From positions 3,066,501 through 3,130,500 of the forward strand of contig NZ_CP040106.1 of NCBI RefSeq assembly GCF_005281475.1: a stretch of 64,000 nucleotides of DNA. Reading direction: 5' to 3'. The first letter of the stretch is position 1. Every line of letters starts with the position of its first letter. Shown piece by piece: positions 36,141 to 46,106 of the stretch. Source of the stretch: Echinicola rosea. GTDB taxonomy: Bacteria > Bacteroidota > Bacteroidia > Cytophagales > Cyclobacteriaceae. The translations under genes and the position numbers were made by a program. A model generated the notes under the pieces. That model worked only from the letters and a program-made list of their open reading frames with translations, ran no database searches and was not told the DNA's origin.

Positions 36141-36293
36141 TTTTTCTACACCAAAGTATTTTAAAATACAGCGTGTTGTGCTAAAATAAATAGCGGTTCG
36201 ATAATTATCGAATGATACCCTCTTTTTCTGCTTCTATTATACAACACCTGTCTTAAAGACTATTTTAACACATATTTTACGGTTCAATTTCCG

Positions 36294-36485
36294 CTAAAGG
36301 ATTTCCGTATCTATCTCCTCTCTGGTTTGGCCACGGACTTTTGCAACCAGATAAAGAAAGCTTAAAATGACTGTGGCCTCGTCTTCATCTACCTGGATGC
36401 TATTTTTAGCCAGGATTGCAATGGCATGCTTTGTCGACACCTTCTTATCGCCAAAGCTCTTTGTGTCTTTATATACTGAGTTCAT
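36294..36485 (-). CDS. Small protein downstream of serine recombinase
   Basis: A 63-residue acidic helical protein (STKHAIAILAKNSIQVDEDE, then TVILSFLYLVAKVRGQ). Small genes like this often accompany Bacteroidota serine recombinases. The gap to the recombinase is 22 bases on the same strand. No function is known to me. Confidence 0.55.
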   Translation of the reverse strand: MNSVYKDTKSFGDKKVSTKHAIAILAKNSIQVDEDEATVILSFLYLVAKVRGQTREEIDTEIL

Positions 36486-36507
36486 CTTTTTTAAATTTAA
36501 TCATGTA

Positions 36508-37884
36508 TTAGGGTTGGGCAGACAAGGCTGCGAACTGATTGTTTTCGATGGTTAAAATCTTTGAAAGAATATTGTTTAATACCAAAGAATCGAGGTCGCG
36601 GGTTTTGGTGTTTATATTTCCCGGCATTATCAGGTTTATGATTTTTCTCTGGTCACCGATGTCAAAGTCTCTGTATCTACTGAAAATATTTAAATATGAC
36701 TCATCTTCCATGTAACTGTATTTGTCATACAAATGAAGCCTAACATTAATCCTGTCCAGATCCTCTTTCAGGCCTTTTGAAGCAAGGTTGTATTCCTTTT
36801 TGAGTTCACTGAAATCCTCAAATTCTATTTTGTCATTGATGTACAGTTTCCTGGCTTTTGTCATCAATATCTCCTGTTCGTCTATTTTATCCAGCAGCAG
36901 CCTTCTCTCTCGTAAATACTCAGATTGCTGCTCGGATACATTTACATCCTTAAGAATAAGTTTGAGCAACTCCATAGCCCCTTGTTTAAGCACCAGTTTT
37001 TCCAGCTTTTCGTTATATAAGCTGTTTACCCGGTCAGCATTGAATCTCGCTTTGCACTTCCCACCAAGGCAATGATAGTATGGATAACTGTTGCTACTGC
37101 CTTTTGAAACACTGCCGGTTAATTTCCGACCGCATAGTGGGCAGGTCAAGTACCCTCGTAACGGAAATATTTTTTTTAGTTCATTTGTTTTTCCTTTCGG
37201 CCTCGTTTTGCGTTTGATGGAAGCCTGGACTTCATTGAATAATTCCTCAGATATCAAAGGCTTATGGAGCGCTTTAACAAATTCCATTTCTTCACTTCCT
37301 CTTGGAGGAACAGTAACAATGCCACAGTATGCAGGGTTACGGATAAGTTTCCAGAAGTTGGATTTTCCACATTTCAATCCTTTTGTACAGGCCATTCTCC
37401 TGACTTCCTCAATAGTAAAAGATCGCTTTGCCAATTGCTGAAAGGACCATATGATAAGATCTGCTTCGGGGTGCTTTGGAGCGATGAATTTTTTTCCATC
37501 GGGAGAGATCTGGTTGATATACCCCAAAGGGGCCTTCCCAGGATATCTGCCGGCCTGTCTTGCCCGGCGCATACCATTTGATGTATTCAAAGCCCTTCGG
37601 TTATTTTCAGCTTCGGGAATCGATAAATAAACCGCAAGCATGACCGAACTCTCAGGAATATCAAAATCAATAGGTTGGTCAATAGCCACCGCCTGTGTAT
37701 TGAGATTTCGCAGGATGCCGATCATCTCATAGGCATATTCTATGTTGCGGCTGAACCGGTCCCATTTGACAAATAAAATGTTCTCGGGTTTCTTACCTTT
37801 ATTCCCCTTGATCGCAGCTATGAGTTTTTTCCATTCAGGACGATTAAAACTTTTCGCTGAAAAATCTTCGCGATAAATGCCCAT
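36508..37884 (-). pseudogene. Large serine recombinase, N-terminus missing
   Basis: The surviving 458 codons cover most of a large serine recombinase: the resolvase core after the catalytic segment (IYREDFSAKSFNRPEWKKLI, FVKWDRFSRN, PESSVMLAVYLSIPEAENNR), a recombinase domain and a zinc ribbon (CPLCGRKLTGS, then C-x-x-x-x-C), and a coiled C-terminus. The N-terminal strand with the catalytic serine, roughly the first 50 residues, is gone. Upstream codons belong to a broken DUF5916 gene running into it. The ATG at 37884 can initiate a protein, but one without the nucleophile. It was probably the integrase of an ancestral element that carried the 36-49 kb cargo. Confidence 0.8.
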
Positions 37885-38827
37885 GACTGTGATATTGTGG
37901 AAACCGCAACCTGCGTTCCGGGAAGAACAGGGGAAAGCGGGTCAGGTTGATTTGCTGGCGGTCGGCTTCCACCTGCGCAAAGTCGGTATTAAAGGTCAGG
38001 TTCATCCGCAAGGTGGGTGTAATAAGGTAGTTGATATCCCCACCGGCATTCCATTGCCCCTCTTCCTGGCCGGGTGTAAATTCCCCACCGCCAATAGTAT
38101 AAGGCTTTATTTCAACAAAATCCTTGCTGAGGATGCTGTCCAGGCCGGCCAATGTCCCCGCCCTGTTCAGCAGTTCCAGCTCCGAATCCCTTGACCAGCC
38201 CTGCCAAAGCAGTTGCTCACGCTTTCTGCGGATATTCCGCTCGAAGTTGATGCCCCATATCTGCTCCTGTGCATCAGTGGGGAATTTTAAAGTGGAAAAA
38301 GGGATGGCTATTTCTGCAAACCAGCCTTCATCGGTAATAGTGGTTTTGGCATCCCAAACGCCATTCCAGAATTTATTAAAAGATTCACCGTTATTGAGAA
38401 CCTGCGCATCCGCTCTTGCCGCATTGGGATTGATAGCAAACAGGAATCCGTTGCGGTCGTCATTGTAGGTATCAATGATCACCTCAAAATTGTCTTCTCC
38501 TCCCCAGTCAAAGTCTCTTTTCATCTCGCGGGCTATTATCTTTTGAGGATTCCTGTCATATCCCCAAAACCCGATGTACAGGGTTTTGGCAGTATATAGA
38601 ATCGCAACTTCTGTTCTTTCGGTAGCCGGTTCACCAATGTTCAATTCCCGCTGTGTGAAATTTTTGATATGTACGGCTCGCTTCCATACTGCTTCATCCG
38701 GCTTGCCATCAAGCTGAATTTCTTCCTGAACGTACTCTGCGTAAATCGTATCCGGTTTACTTGTTTGGGCTTTGCAAGTAGCATAGCAAATGGCCCAAAC
38801 CAGAAACGTGATAAAGAAACGGCCCAT
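37844..38827 (-). pseudogene. DUF5916 carbohydrate-binding protein, C-terminus lost
   Basis: The N-terminal 300 residues match DUF5916 proteins: signal peptide (MGRFFITFLVWAICYATCKA), then a family-9-like carbohydrate-binding domain (IQLDGKPDEAVWKRAVHIKN, RTEVAILYTAKTLYIGFWGY) and the start of an outer-membrane barrel-like region ending at FPLFFPERR. Family members run to 700 residues or more. After FFPERR the frame enters the serine recombinase sequence and stops within 20 codons. Deletion or insertion at about 37920 removed the rest. Position directly upstream of the efflux operon on the opposite end suggests it was once its last gene. Confidence 0.8.
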
Positions 38828-38838
38828 ACAAACGGAAG

Positions 38839-39912
38839 TTAGTTGATAGGCATTCCCTCTGTCATTTCTTCATTGGGCTGCAAGAGGATGTGATCCCCGG
38901 CATCAAGCGCGCCAAACACCTCAACCGTACTTTCGTTTTTCATGCCTGTTTTTACTTCTACCCATTTCAGCTTACCCTCTACCACCTTTCCCACAGCTTT
39001 TCTACGGAGGGTGGTCAATACAGCACTTTGAGGTACCCATATACTTCCACCGGTTCGCTGAATATGTAATTGTATTTCTGCAAAAAGCCCTGCATTCAAC
39101 TCACCTTTTTGATTGTGCACGATAAATTCCCACATCTCTGTGCGGGTGTCCGGATCGATGCTTCTGGCTCTCCGGTAAAAATCTGCATTGAACAATGTCG
39201 CGGGAAATGGCTCTACTTTAAATGTCACAGCGTTCTCCGCCACAGAACTTCCGGTCAAGGCTTCCGGCACCGGTACCTTTAACCGCAATTTTTGATTGTT
39301 TTCGATCACCAACAAAGGGACACCATTATTTCCTCCGACAAGATTTCCCGGATCGGTATTCCTTTGGGTGATCACTCCGTTGAAAGGTGCCCGGATGGTA
39401 AGATAATCCAGCAATTGTTGCTTTGCCGTGGCGGTATAATCTGCTGCCACCAGCCGGGTGCTGTCAGCCATAGCTTTGTTCTTTGCTTTGATCAGGTCGG
39501 ATTCTGAAACCGTACCAGGCTTTCCGGAGGCTTTCACCAACCGCTCAAAGACATCTTTGCTACTCAAATAATCTGCTCTGGCAGACTCTACCTCGCTACG
39601 GGCTTCAGCATAAGCTGCCTTTACTTCCGGTGCTTCTATTTTTATCAGGACTGCTCCTTTTTTTACTTTATCACCAATATCCACCAGCACCTCGCTTACA
39701 TATCCCTGCACCCTGGCATTCAGCCCGGCCTTTTCAAAAGCATGCAACTCTGCCGGGAGTGTCAGGGCCTGTGGGGCATTTTCGTAACTCACTGTTATTA
39801 TTTCCGCTTTTTTTGCCGGCCCACCTTTGCTTTCCATGTTGCTGTTTTCAGCTTTATTCGAACAGCCAGAAACAATGGCCATATATAAAATTGGTAGGAT
39901 GTATTTTCTCAT
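38839..39912 (-). CDS. RND efflux periplasmic adaptor (lipoprotein)
   Basis: A 357-residue membrane fusion protein. The N-terminus MRKYILPILYMAIVSGCSNK is a lipoprotein signal with Cys at the lipobox. A biotinyl-lipoyl half (LNARVQGYVSEVLVDIGDKV), a helical hairpin, and LDYLTIRAPFNGVITQRNTD form the standard adaptor fold. It bridges the inner-membrane RND pump and the outer-membrane channel. It is encoded third in the tolC-RND-adaptor operon, 44 bases after the pump gene. The substrate is unknown. Confidence 0.93.
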   Translation of the reverse strand: MRKYILPILYMAIVSGCSNKAENSNMESKGGPAKKAEIITVSYENAPQALTLPAELHAFEKAGLNARVQGYVSEVLVDIGDKVKKGAVLIKIEAPEVKAAYAEARSEVESARADYLSSKDVFERLVKASGKPGTVSESDLIKAKNKAMADSTRLVAADYTATAKQQLLDYLTIRAPFNGVITQRNTDPGNLVGGNNGVPLLVIENNQKLRLKVPVPEALTGSSVAENAVTFKVEPFPATLFNADFYRRARSIDPDTRTEMWEFIVHNQKGELNAGLFAEIQLHIQRTGGSIWVPQSAVLTTLRRKAVGKVVEGKLKWVEVKTGMKNESTVEVFGALDAGDHILLQPNEEMTEGMPIN

Positions 39913-39956
39913 TATGTTTAAACTTTACTGTTTTTTCTGGTTTCATGTAAATTTTA

Positions 39957-42900
39957 CTACTGTCCAAAATAGGCGCTCTGCTCATCGTCCGGATCGAGTG
40001 ATATGCTCTTATAGTGTTTTCTTCCCGTAAGTTGCCAGTAAACGGAAGGCAGGATGAACACGGTGGCAAACACGGAAAACAGCAACCCGCCAATCACGGC
40101 TATCCCCAGTGGGGCGGTTTGCTCGCCTCCCTCGCCCAGTCCAAGCGCCATAGGAGTCATACCAGCTATCATGGCAATGCTGGTCATGAGTATGGGTCTC
40201 AACCGATCCTTTATTCCTTCCAGGTGTGGGTTTTGTCTTTGATCTTTCCGATATTGCTCGGCTATGGTGACAAATAAAATGGCATTGGCCACCGCCACCC
40301 CTATGGCCATGATACTGCCCATGAAAGATTGAATATTGAGCGTGTTCCCACTTATCCAGATAAGAAGGAAGGATCCGGCTATGACGGCAGGAACAGTAGA
40401 TAGCACTGCGAAGGAAAGCCGGAACGACTGAAAGCTGGCTGCCAGTAGCAGAAATATTACAGCTACTGCCAGCAAAAGGCCGGTGCTCAGTTCATCAAAG
40501 GTTTGGGTGAGAGGTTCTGCGAGTCCTCTGAATTTAACACTCATCCCGGCAGGTGGTTCACCCATTGCATTCACCTCATTACGTAGGGTTTTAATGGCGC
40601 TTCCCAGGTCTTTGTTATGCAGGTTTCCTGTGATGGTGATGAACCGTTGCTGGTTAAGGCGGTCGTATTCCCCAATCACGGTAGCCGGTTTCCATTTGCT
40701 CACGTCACCCACATAGACGGTTTTTCCATTTTCCGATTTAAGCGGCACCTTTTCGATATCACCGGGTTGATCTACCATATATTGTGGAAACTCTACCTGC
40801 ACTTGATAAGCATTACCCGATCCGGCATCCAGCCAGTAATTGGGCTGGGTGAAACGGCTGGAAGAAGTGGAGGCCGTTACCGACCGGCTGATGTCTTCAA
40901 TGGTAAGGCCCAACTGGCCGGCACGTACACGGTCGTACTCCAGGTCAATGGAAGGATAGTTCAACGGAATGCCAAACTGTACATCCCGCATAAAAGATAA
41001 CCCTTCTATTCTGTTCTTTATTTCTTCAGCAAATTTTCGTGATTCAACAAGGTTTTTACCCTGCACGGCAATTTCCACCGATGTATTGGCCCCCTGGCTC
41101 ATCACCTGGTCTACCAGGTCAGCAGGTTCGAAAGAGAGGCGCATTTCAGGTATGGTTTCCGCTATGCTTTTCCTGAGGGTTTCTTTGAGGACGTCCAAGT
41201 CTTGTCCTGTTTCTTTCAGCTTGATCTTGACAACTGCCTCATGCGGACCACTTGTCCATAGAAAAATAGTATTGACCGGGTAGCTCGGAGGCTGGATGCC
41301 GACAAATGCTGAAGTGATCTCTACATTTTCTCTACCCACCACCTCGTCTACTACCTCCAGGAATTTTTTTGTTTTCTCTTCAGTGTTTTCGATACGGGTG
41401 CCATCGGGCATCCTTAACCGGACTTGCAACTGTCCGGAGTTTACTTTTGGAAATATCTCTGTGCCGGTAGACTGCCAAACGGACGCAAGCATAGCAATAA
41501 TGACTACCAGGTAAATACCGATGGCCCATCCGCCCATGTTTGTGATACCTTTTGTATATCCTGTTACCCGGTTTCTAAACCGTTGAAACTTTCCATCTTC
41601 GTTTTTAGGAACATGATCTTTCAAAAACCAATTGGAAAGAATGGGTACCATGGTTTGAGAAAGCAGAAAAGAGGCGATCATGGCAAAACCTACCGCCAGC
41701 GTAAGCGGTAAGAACATGGCCCGGGGCGTGCCGCTCATAAAAAAGGACGGGACAAATACGGCAAGGATGCTGATCAGGATGAGGAGTTTGGGCAAGGCAA
41801 TTTCTTTGCAGGCATCCAGAATGGCCCGGGCCTTCGTCTTGCCCATTTCCTGATGCCGGTGGATATTTTCAATCGTCACAGTCGATTCATCTACGAGAAT
41901 ACCTATCGCCAGTGCCAGTCCGCCTAATGTCATGATATTGATTGTCTGTCCGGTCAGATAGAGGCACACTACTGCCGATAATATGGCAAGCGGTATGGTG
42001 AGAACCACAATGAGTGCACTGCGCCTGTCACCCAGGAACAGCAATACCATTAAGCCGGTAAGCACTGCTCCCAATACCCCTTCAAAGGACAGGGTTTTCA
42101 GGGAGTTGATCACGTAACCCGACTGATCAAATTCATAACTTACTTTGATGTCATCCGGCACAGCCGCCTGCATTTCCGGCAGGCTTGCCTTTATGCGCTT
42201 GACGACATCCCAAGTGGAGGCGCTCGCCCGTTTGGTTACAGGAATATACACCGAACGGCTGCCATTGATCAGAGCATAGCCTGATGCTACATCAGATCCA
42301 TTTTGTACTTCGGCCACATCCCTTACATATACTGCTGGACCGGACCCTTTCTTCAAGGGAATATTGGCCAGTTCCTGAATATCACTAACCACCGTATTCT
42401 GATTTGCGATCAAGAGTTTGTCCGCTGTCCGGATGTTGCCCGAGGGAGATATGGTGTTGCCTTTGGCAATGGCCATAACCAGTTCTTCCGGGCTGATGTT
42501 GTAACTACGCAGCTTGGAAGGGTCTGCCTTGATGAGCACCGTACGCTGGTTTCCGCCAAAGGGAGGAGGAGCTGACACGCCCGGGATAGAAGCAAATTTG
42601 GGGCGTACTTTAAAAAGCGCCAGATCTTGTATTTCACCCAAGGACCGGGTTTCACTGCTAAAAACCAATTGGCCTACCGGTGCGCCTCCTCCGTCAAAAC
42701 GGGTAATAAAAGGGGGTACGGTACCCGGAGGCATAAATGCCCTGGACCGGTTGACCTGGGCCACTACTTCCGCCAGGGCCTGAGACATATCGGTTCCTTC
42801 ATGAAAGGTGAGCTTCATCAGGGATACACCCTGGATTGTTTTGCTTTCCACCTCCTTAATCCCATTAATGTAAAGGAAATGATATTCGTAGTAGGAGGTC

Positions 42901-43091
42901 ATAAAACCCTCTATTTGGTTGGGAGCCAAACCTCCATACGTTTGAGCCACATATATAGTGGGTGTACCCAGCTTCGGGAATATATCGATCGACATGTTCC
43001 GGATAGCCAGCACAGCAAAAAACACGATAGCCAAAAGAGCTACCATAACCGTTAAAGGTTTCCTTAAAGCAGATATTATTAGTTTGATCAT
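39957..43091 (-). CDS. RND-family efflux permease
   Basis: A 1044-residue HAE1/AcrB-type proton-driven pump with twelve membrane segments and two large periplasmic loops. The first segment is near residues 12-30 (VMVALLAIVFFAVLAIRNMS). The proton-relay segment reads LGGLALAIGILVDESTVTIE; AMIAGMTPMALGLGEGGEQT is in the C-terminal half. Length is normal for the family. It is co-transcribed with tolC (2-base gap) and the adaptor gene. Closeness to a chromate transporter and SOD suggests a stress or metal role, but the sequence does not reveal the substrate; heavy-metal CusA-type methionine relays were not seen. Confidence 0.94.
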   Translation of the reverse strand: MIKLIISALRKPLTVMVALLAIVFFAVLAIRNMSIDIFPKLGTPTIYVAQTYGGLAPNQIEGFMTSYYEYHFLYINGIKEVESKTIQGVSLMKLTFHEGTDMSQALAEVVAQVNRSRAFMPPGTVPPFITRFDGGGAPVGQLVFSSETRSLGEIQDLALFKVRPKFASIPGVSAPPPFGGNQRTVLIKADPSKLRSYNISPEELVMAIAKGNTISPSGNIRTADKLLIANQNTVVSDIQELANIPLKKGSGPAVYVRDVAEVQNGSDVASGYALINGSRSVYIPVTKRASASTWDVVKRIKASLPEMQAAVPDDIKVSYEFDQSGYVINSLKTLSFEGVLGAVLTGLMVLLFLGDRRSALIVVLTIPLAILSAVVCLYLTGQTINIMTLGGLALAIGILVDESTVTIENIHRHQEMGKTKARAILDACKEIALPKLLILISILAVFVPSFFMSGTPRAMFLPLTLAVGFAMIASFLLSQTMVPILSNWFLKDHVPKNEDGKFQRFRNRVTGYTKGITNMGGWAIGIYLVVIIAMLASVWQSTGTEIFPKVNSGQLQVRLRMPDGTRIENTEEKTKKFLEVVDEVVGRENVEITSAFVGIQPPSYPVNTIFLWTSGPHEAVVKIKLKETGQDLDVLKETLRKSIAETIPEMRLSFEPADLVDQVMSQGANTSVEIAVQGKNLVESRKFAEEIKNRIEGLSFMRDVQFGIPLNYPSIDLEYDRVRAGQLGLTIEDISRSVTASTSSSRFTQPNYWLDAGSGNAYQVQVEFPQYMVDQPGDIEKVPLKSENGKTVYVGDVSKWKPATVIGEYDRLNQQRFITITGNLHNKDLGSAIKTLRNEVNAMGEPPAGMSVKFRGLAEPLTQTFDELSTGLLLAVAVIFLLLAASFQSFRLSFAVLSTVPAVIAGSFLLIWISGNTLNIQSFMGSIMAIGVAVANAILFVTIAEQYRKDQRQNPHLEGIKDRLRPILMTSIAMIAGMTPMALGLGEGGEQTAPLGIAVIGGLLFSVFATVFILPSVYWQLTGRKHYKSISLDPDDEQSAYFGQ

Positions 43092-43093
43092 CT

Positions 43094-44467
43094 CTACAAT
43101 TGGTTTAAAAAGATTTCCAGGTTACCATTTATGGCGGCTACATACAGTAATGCTTTCCAGGCTTCCCAATAGGATCTTCGAAGTTCGATTTCTGCTGTTA
43201 CCAGCTCATTCCGGGCTTCAATCAGCTCCGTAAAGGTTATCAGCCCTGCCTGGTACTGGGATTGTATGGCTTCATACGCATAACGGGCATCCTGGAATTG
43301 TACAGGTGTTTCCCCGGCAATGGCCAGTGCAGTGATTAATGTGTTATCAGCAACGGACTTTTGCTTGTTGAGGGCCAGGCGAACTTCTTCCAGTTTCTGT
43401 TTATCGGCTTCAGCTTCCAGTTCCTTTGCTTTCCACTGGGTTTGATAGCGGCTGATCTGGGTCAGCGGTATGGCAAGTTGTACACCAATGCCATAATTGA
43501 ACCGGTTGATATTAAATCCGTCAGACGGGTTATCGACAAAGGTGGTGCCGTTGTTGCTGAGCTGCACACCGGAACCACGACCATAAGCAGTACCCAATAC
43601 ACTTAGGGTGGGCAGCCAGCTTAGTTTCTCCGCTTTATATTGGAATTGTGATGTTTTCCACTCGGCTATAGCCAACTGTTCTCTCGGATGGATCATTTCT
43701 GTATCTCCTAATAACTGTGGTAATATTCTAAAAAAGGTCGAATCCACCAGGTTTTCAGGTAAATCAGCCGCAACCAATTCCGACAGTGTTGCTTTATATT
43801 CATGAAGGATATTTTGTTGTTGCAGGATCTTAATTTTCGTCTTGGATAGTTCGGTATGAAAACGTGCCGTATCCACCCCCGAAACCAATCCGGAAGTAGC
43901 CAGGCTTACGGCTTGTTCGTAATTTGCTTCGGCTCTTTTCCGATCGCTTTCCAGTACATCCAGGATTTGAAGGGCGAGGAGGTAATCCAGGTAGGTGCTA
44001 GATAATTGCACGTTATGTTCCAATAGCGTAAGGCTTTTCATGGCCACCCCGGCCTCATAGGTGCTTTCGGCTGCTTTTATCTCATTGCCTCTGCGTCCGA
44101 AGGTGTAAGGCTCCCATTTCATGAGCAAACCGGCAGCCGAACCCCAGACCATATTGTTGAGATTCTCAGTAGATGGGGGACCGCTCACCGGTAAAATGTA
44201 TTCAGGATAGAACATCCCGGTGAGGTTGTTATAAGTCGAATAGTTGGCCTGGGCAGAAGCATTAATATCGGGTATAATTGTACGCCTGGTGGATTTGACC
44301 CTTTCTCCGGATGCCTCCTTTTGTGCCTCTGCGGCAAGAATTGCGGGGTAGTTTTTTGTGGCTGTTTCCAGTAGCTGTTTTATAGGAACCTGGGTCTGGG
44401 AATGTACATTCGTCCAGGCAAAGGTAATGATGGCTACTAGCAGGGGGATCTTGAATATTCGAACCAT
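43094..44467 (-). CDS. TolC-family outer membrane channel
   Basis: A 457-residue outer membrane efflux protein with a signal peptide (MVRIFKIPLLVAIITFAWTN) and two OEP repeats of long helices and barrel strands (LLETATKNYPAILAAEAQKE; YQAGLITFTELIEARNELVT). It forms the exit duct of the tripartite pump. First gene of the operon; the next gene starts 2 bases after its stop. A TAGGTTTG promoter box and a TTCCC-TTTCTACAG operator lie just upstream. Confidence 0.93.
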   Translation of the reverse strand: MVRIFKIPLLVAIITFAWTNVHSQTQVPIKQLLETATKNYPAILAAEAQKEASGERVKSTRRTIIPDINASAQANYSTYNNLTGMFYPEYILPVSGPPSTENLNNMVWGSAAGLLMKWEPYTFGRRGNEIKAAESTYEAGVAMKSLTLLEHNVQLSSTYLDYLLALQILDVLESDRKRAEANYEQAVSLATSGLVSGVDTARFHTELSKTKIKILQQQNILHEYKATLSELVAADLPENLVDSTFFRILPQLLGDTEMIHPREQLAIAEWKTSQFQYKAEKLSWLPTLSVLGTAYGRGSGVQLSNNGTTFVDNPSDGFNINRFNYGIGVQLAIPLTQISRYQTQWKAKELEAEADKQKLEEVRLALNKQKSVADNTLITALAIAGETPVQFQDARYAYEAIQSQYQAGLITFTELIEARNELVTAEIELRRSYWEAWKALLYVAAINGNLEIFLNQL

Positions 44468-44492
44468 TTTTCAATTTTGTCATTAATTATCA

Positions 44493-44527
44493 CAAACCTA
44501 TGATGCGATTCTGTAGAAATATGGGAA
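44493..44527 (-). promoter_or_regulatory. Promoter and operator of the efflux operon
   Basis: On the minus strand: TTCCCATATTTCTACAG, then exactly 10 nt, then TAGGTTTG (44493-44500), which matches TAnnTTTG. The box covers the -33 region. The same arrangement occurs upstream of SOD and of the response regulator. Confidence 0.7.
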
Positions 44528-44680
44528 TGGAGAGGGAAGATGGAAGTTGGGAGAAGGAAGCTGGAAGAAAGGAGAGATGGGCGGTTCATCATCATCATTG
44601 TAGTTTTTTCCGATAAGCGATATCCCTGTTATCTTTTATGTTTTAAGTTAAAAACTTCCCCCTTCAATCTCCCTTCTTCC

Positions 44681-46027
44681 TTACAATATAAAATAATACA
44701 GGATGCCGCATATTATACTGACCAGGATTGTTTTCAGCATGTCCCATTTCAGGATGAAATAAACAAATGCAGCAATAAGTCCGATTACCAGTGAAGGGAT
44801 GTTAATTGTAGACCACTCAGGCATCATCCACCTTATCCCCAGGGAATGGCTTTCGTTTACTTTTCCAAAAAGTGTATGGATAGCGAACCACACGCCAAGG
44901 TTGAGCACGACTCCTACAACAGCAGCCGTAATTCCGGACAAGGCAGTAGTGACGTTTTTATTGCCTCTTAAATACTCAATATAGGGAGCTCCGGTAAATA
45001 TAAACAGGAAGCAAGGCACAAAAGTAGTCCAGGTTACCAGTAAGGAAGCTAAGATTCCGGCCAGAAGTGGATCCATCGTACCAGATAAACGATAAGCTCC
45101 CATAAACCCGACAAATTGCACAACCTGAATGAGCGGCCCGGGGGTGGATTCTGCCATGCCCAATCCGTCAAGCATTTCCCCACTTTTGAGCCAGCCGTAA
45201 TCCTCCACAGCTTTCTGGGCTATATAAGCCAACACTGCATAGGCACCACCAAAGGTGACCACAGCCGTTTTGCTGAAAAACAGGCCTTCCGAAAAGAAAA
45301 TATTTTCTGTTCCTATCCACAGGGCGATCAGTACTAACGGCAGTGCCCATAAGGTTATGAACAGCAAAACTGTTTTGACTGTTTTCTTTATTGAAGGCTT
45401 AACGGGCTGAATATAACTGTCAATGAAATAATTATTCTCCTGATCCGATTTGGCCTCATGTCCTTTTATTACATGAAATTTTTCTTCCCAAATTCTGCCA
45501 CCAATAAAACCGGTCAGCCCTGCCACAATAATGATGTAAGGAAAATCCACCTCGAAGAAAAATATGGCCACAAATGCCAGTGCAGCCATTATTATCATCA
45601 CTTCATTTTTTAGCGCCCTTTTACCTATTTTGATGACCGCACCAATAACGATGGCCAGCACTGCTGGCTTTATACCAAAAAATATGGCTTCAACGATTCC
45701 TACGTCCCTGTAGGCTGCATAAAGAATACTCAGGATTAGAATGGAGATGAATCCCGGCAGGATAAACAGTAATCCGGCAACCAGTCCTCCTTTGGTCTTG
45801 TGCAATAGCCAACCGATGTAAGTGGCCAGTTGTTGTGCTTCAGGGCCCGGCAACAACATGCAATAATTCAATGCATGTAAGAAACGGTTCTCGCTGATCC
45901 ATTTTTTTTCTTCTACCAATATTTTGTGCATCACGGCAATTTGACCGGCCGGGCCTCCAAAACTGTAGATGGCAACTTTAACCCACACTTTTAGGGCTTC
46001 TTTATAGGAGACCTGTTTATCGATCAT
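44681..46027 (-). CDS. chrA: Chromate transporter (long ChrA-type)
   Basis: A 448-residue membrane protein with two CHR domains, each starting with a conserved block (VKVAIYSFGGPAGQIAVMHK; FFSKTAVVTFGGAYAVLAYI) and each with the LLPGPEAQ or STPGPLIQ turn. Long-chain CHR proteins export chromate and give chromium resistance. Length is normal. It follows the SOD gene by 79 bases on the same strand, so the two may share a transcript starting from the SOD promoter. Chromate reduction produces superoxide, which makes the pairing sensible. Confidence 0.92.
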   Translation of the reverse strand: MIDKQVSYKEALKVWVKVAIYSFGGPAGQIAVMHKILVEEKKWISENRFLHALNYCMLLPGPEAQQLATYIGWLLHKTKGGLVAGLLFILPGFISILILSILYAAYRDVGIVEAIFFGIKPAVLAIVIGAVIKIGKRALKNEVMIIMAALAFVAIFFFEVDFPYIIIVAGLTGFIGGRIWEEKFHVIKGHEAKSDQENNYFIDSYIQPVKPSIKKTVKTVLLFITLWALPLVLIALWIGTENIFFSEGLFFSKTAVVTFGGAYAVLAYIAQKAVEDYGWLKSGEMLDGLGMAESTPGPLIQVVQFVGFMGAYRLSGTMDPLLAGILASLLVTWTTFVPCFLFIFTGAPYIEYLRGNKNVTTALSGITAAVVGVVLNLGVWFAIHTLFGKVNESHSLGIRWMMPEWSTINIPSLVIGLIAAFVYFILKWDMLKTILVSIICGILYYFIL

Positions 46028-46106
46028 ATATTATCTATATATGCTGAATATACTGGTGGTAACAGAGGAGAGGTCATGTGGTCTTAGTTCTATATTCCAA
46101 CAAAAA

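Noticed and set aside
42627..43055. Long plus-strand frame opposite the RND pump gene
   Set aside because: It is a shadow of the strongly conserved pump gene on the other strand and shows no domain.
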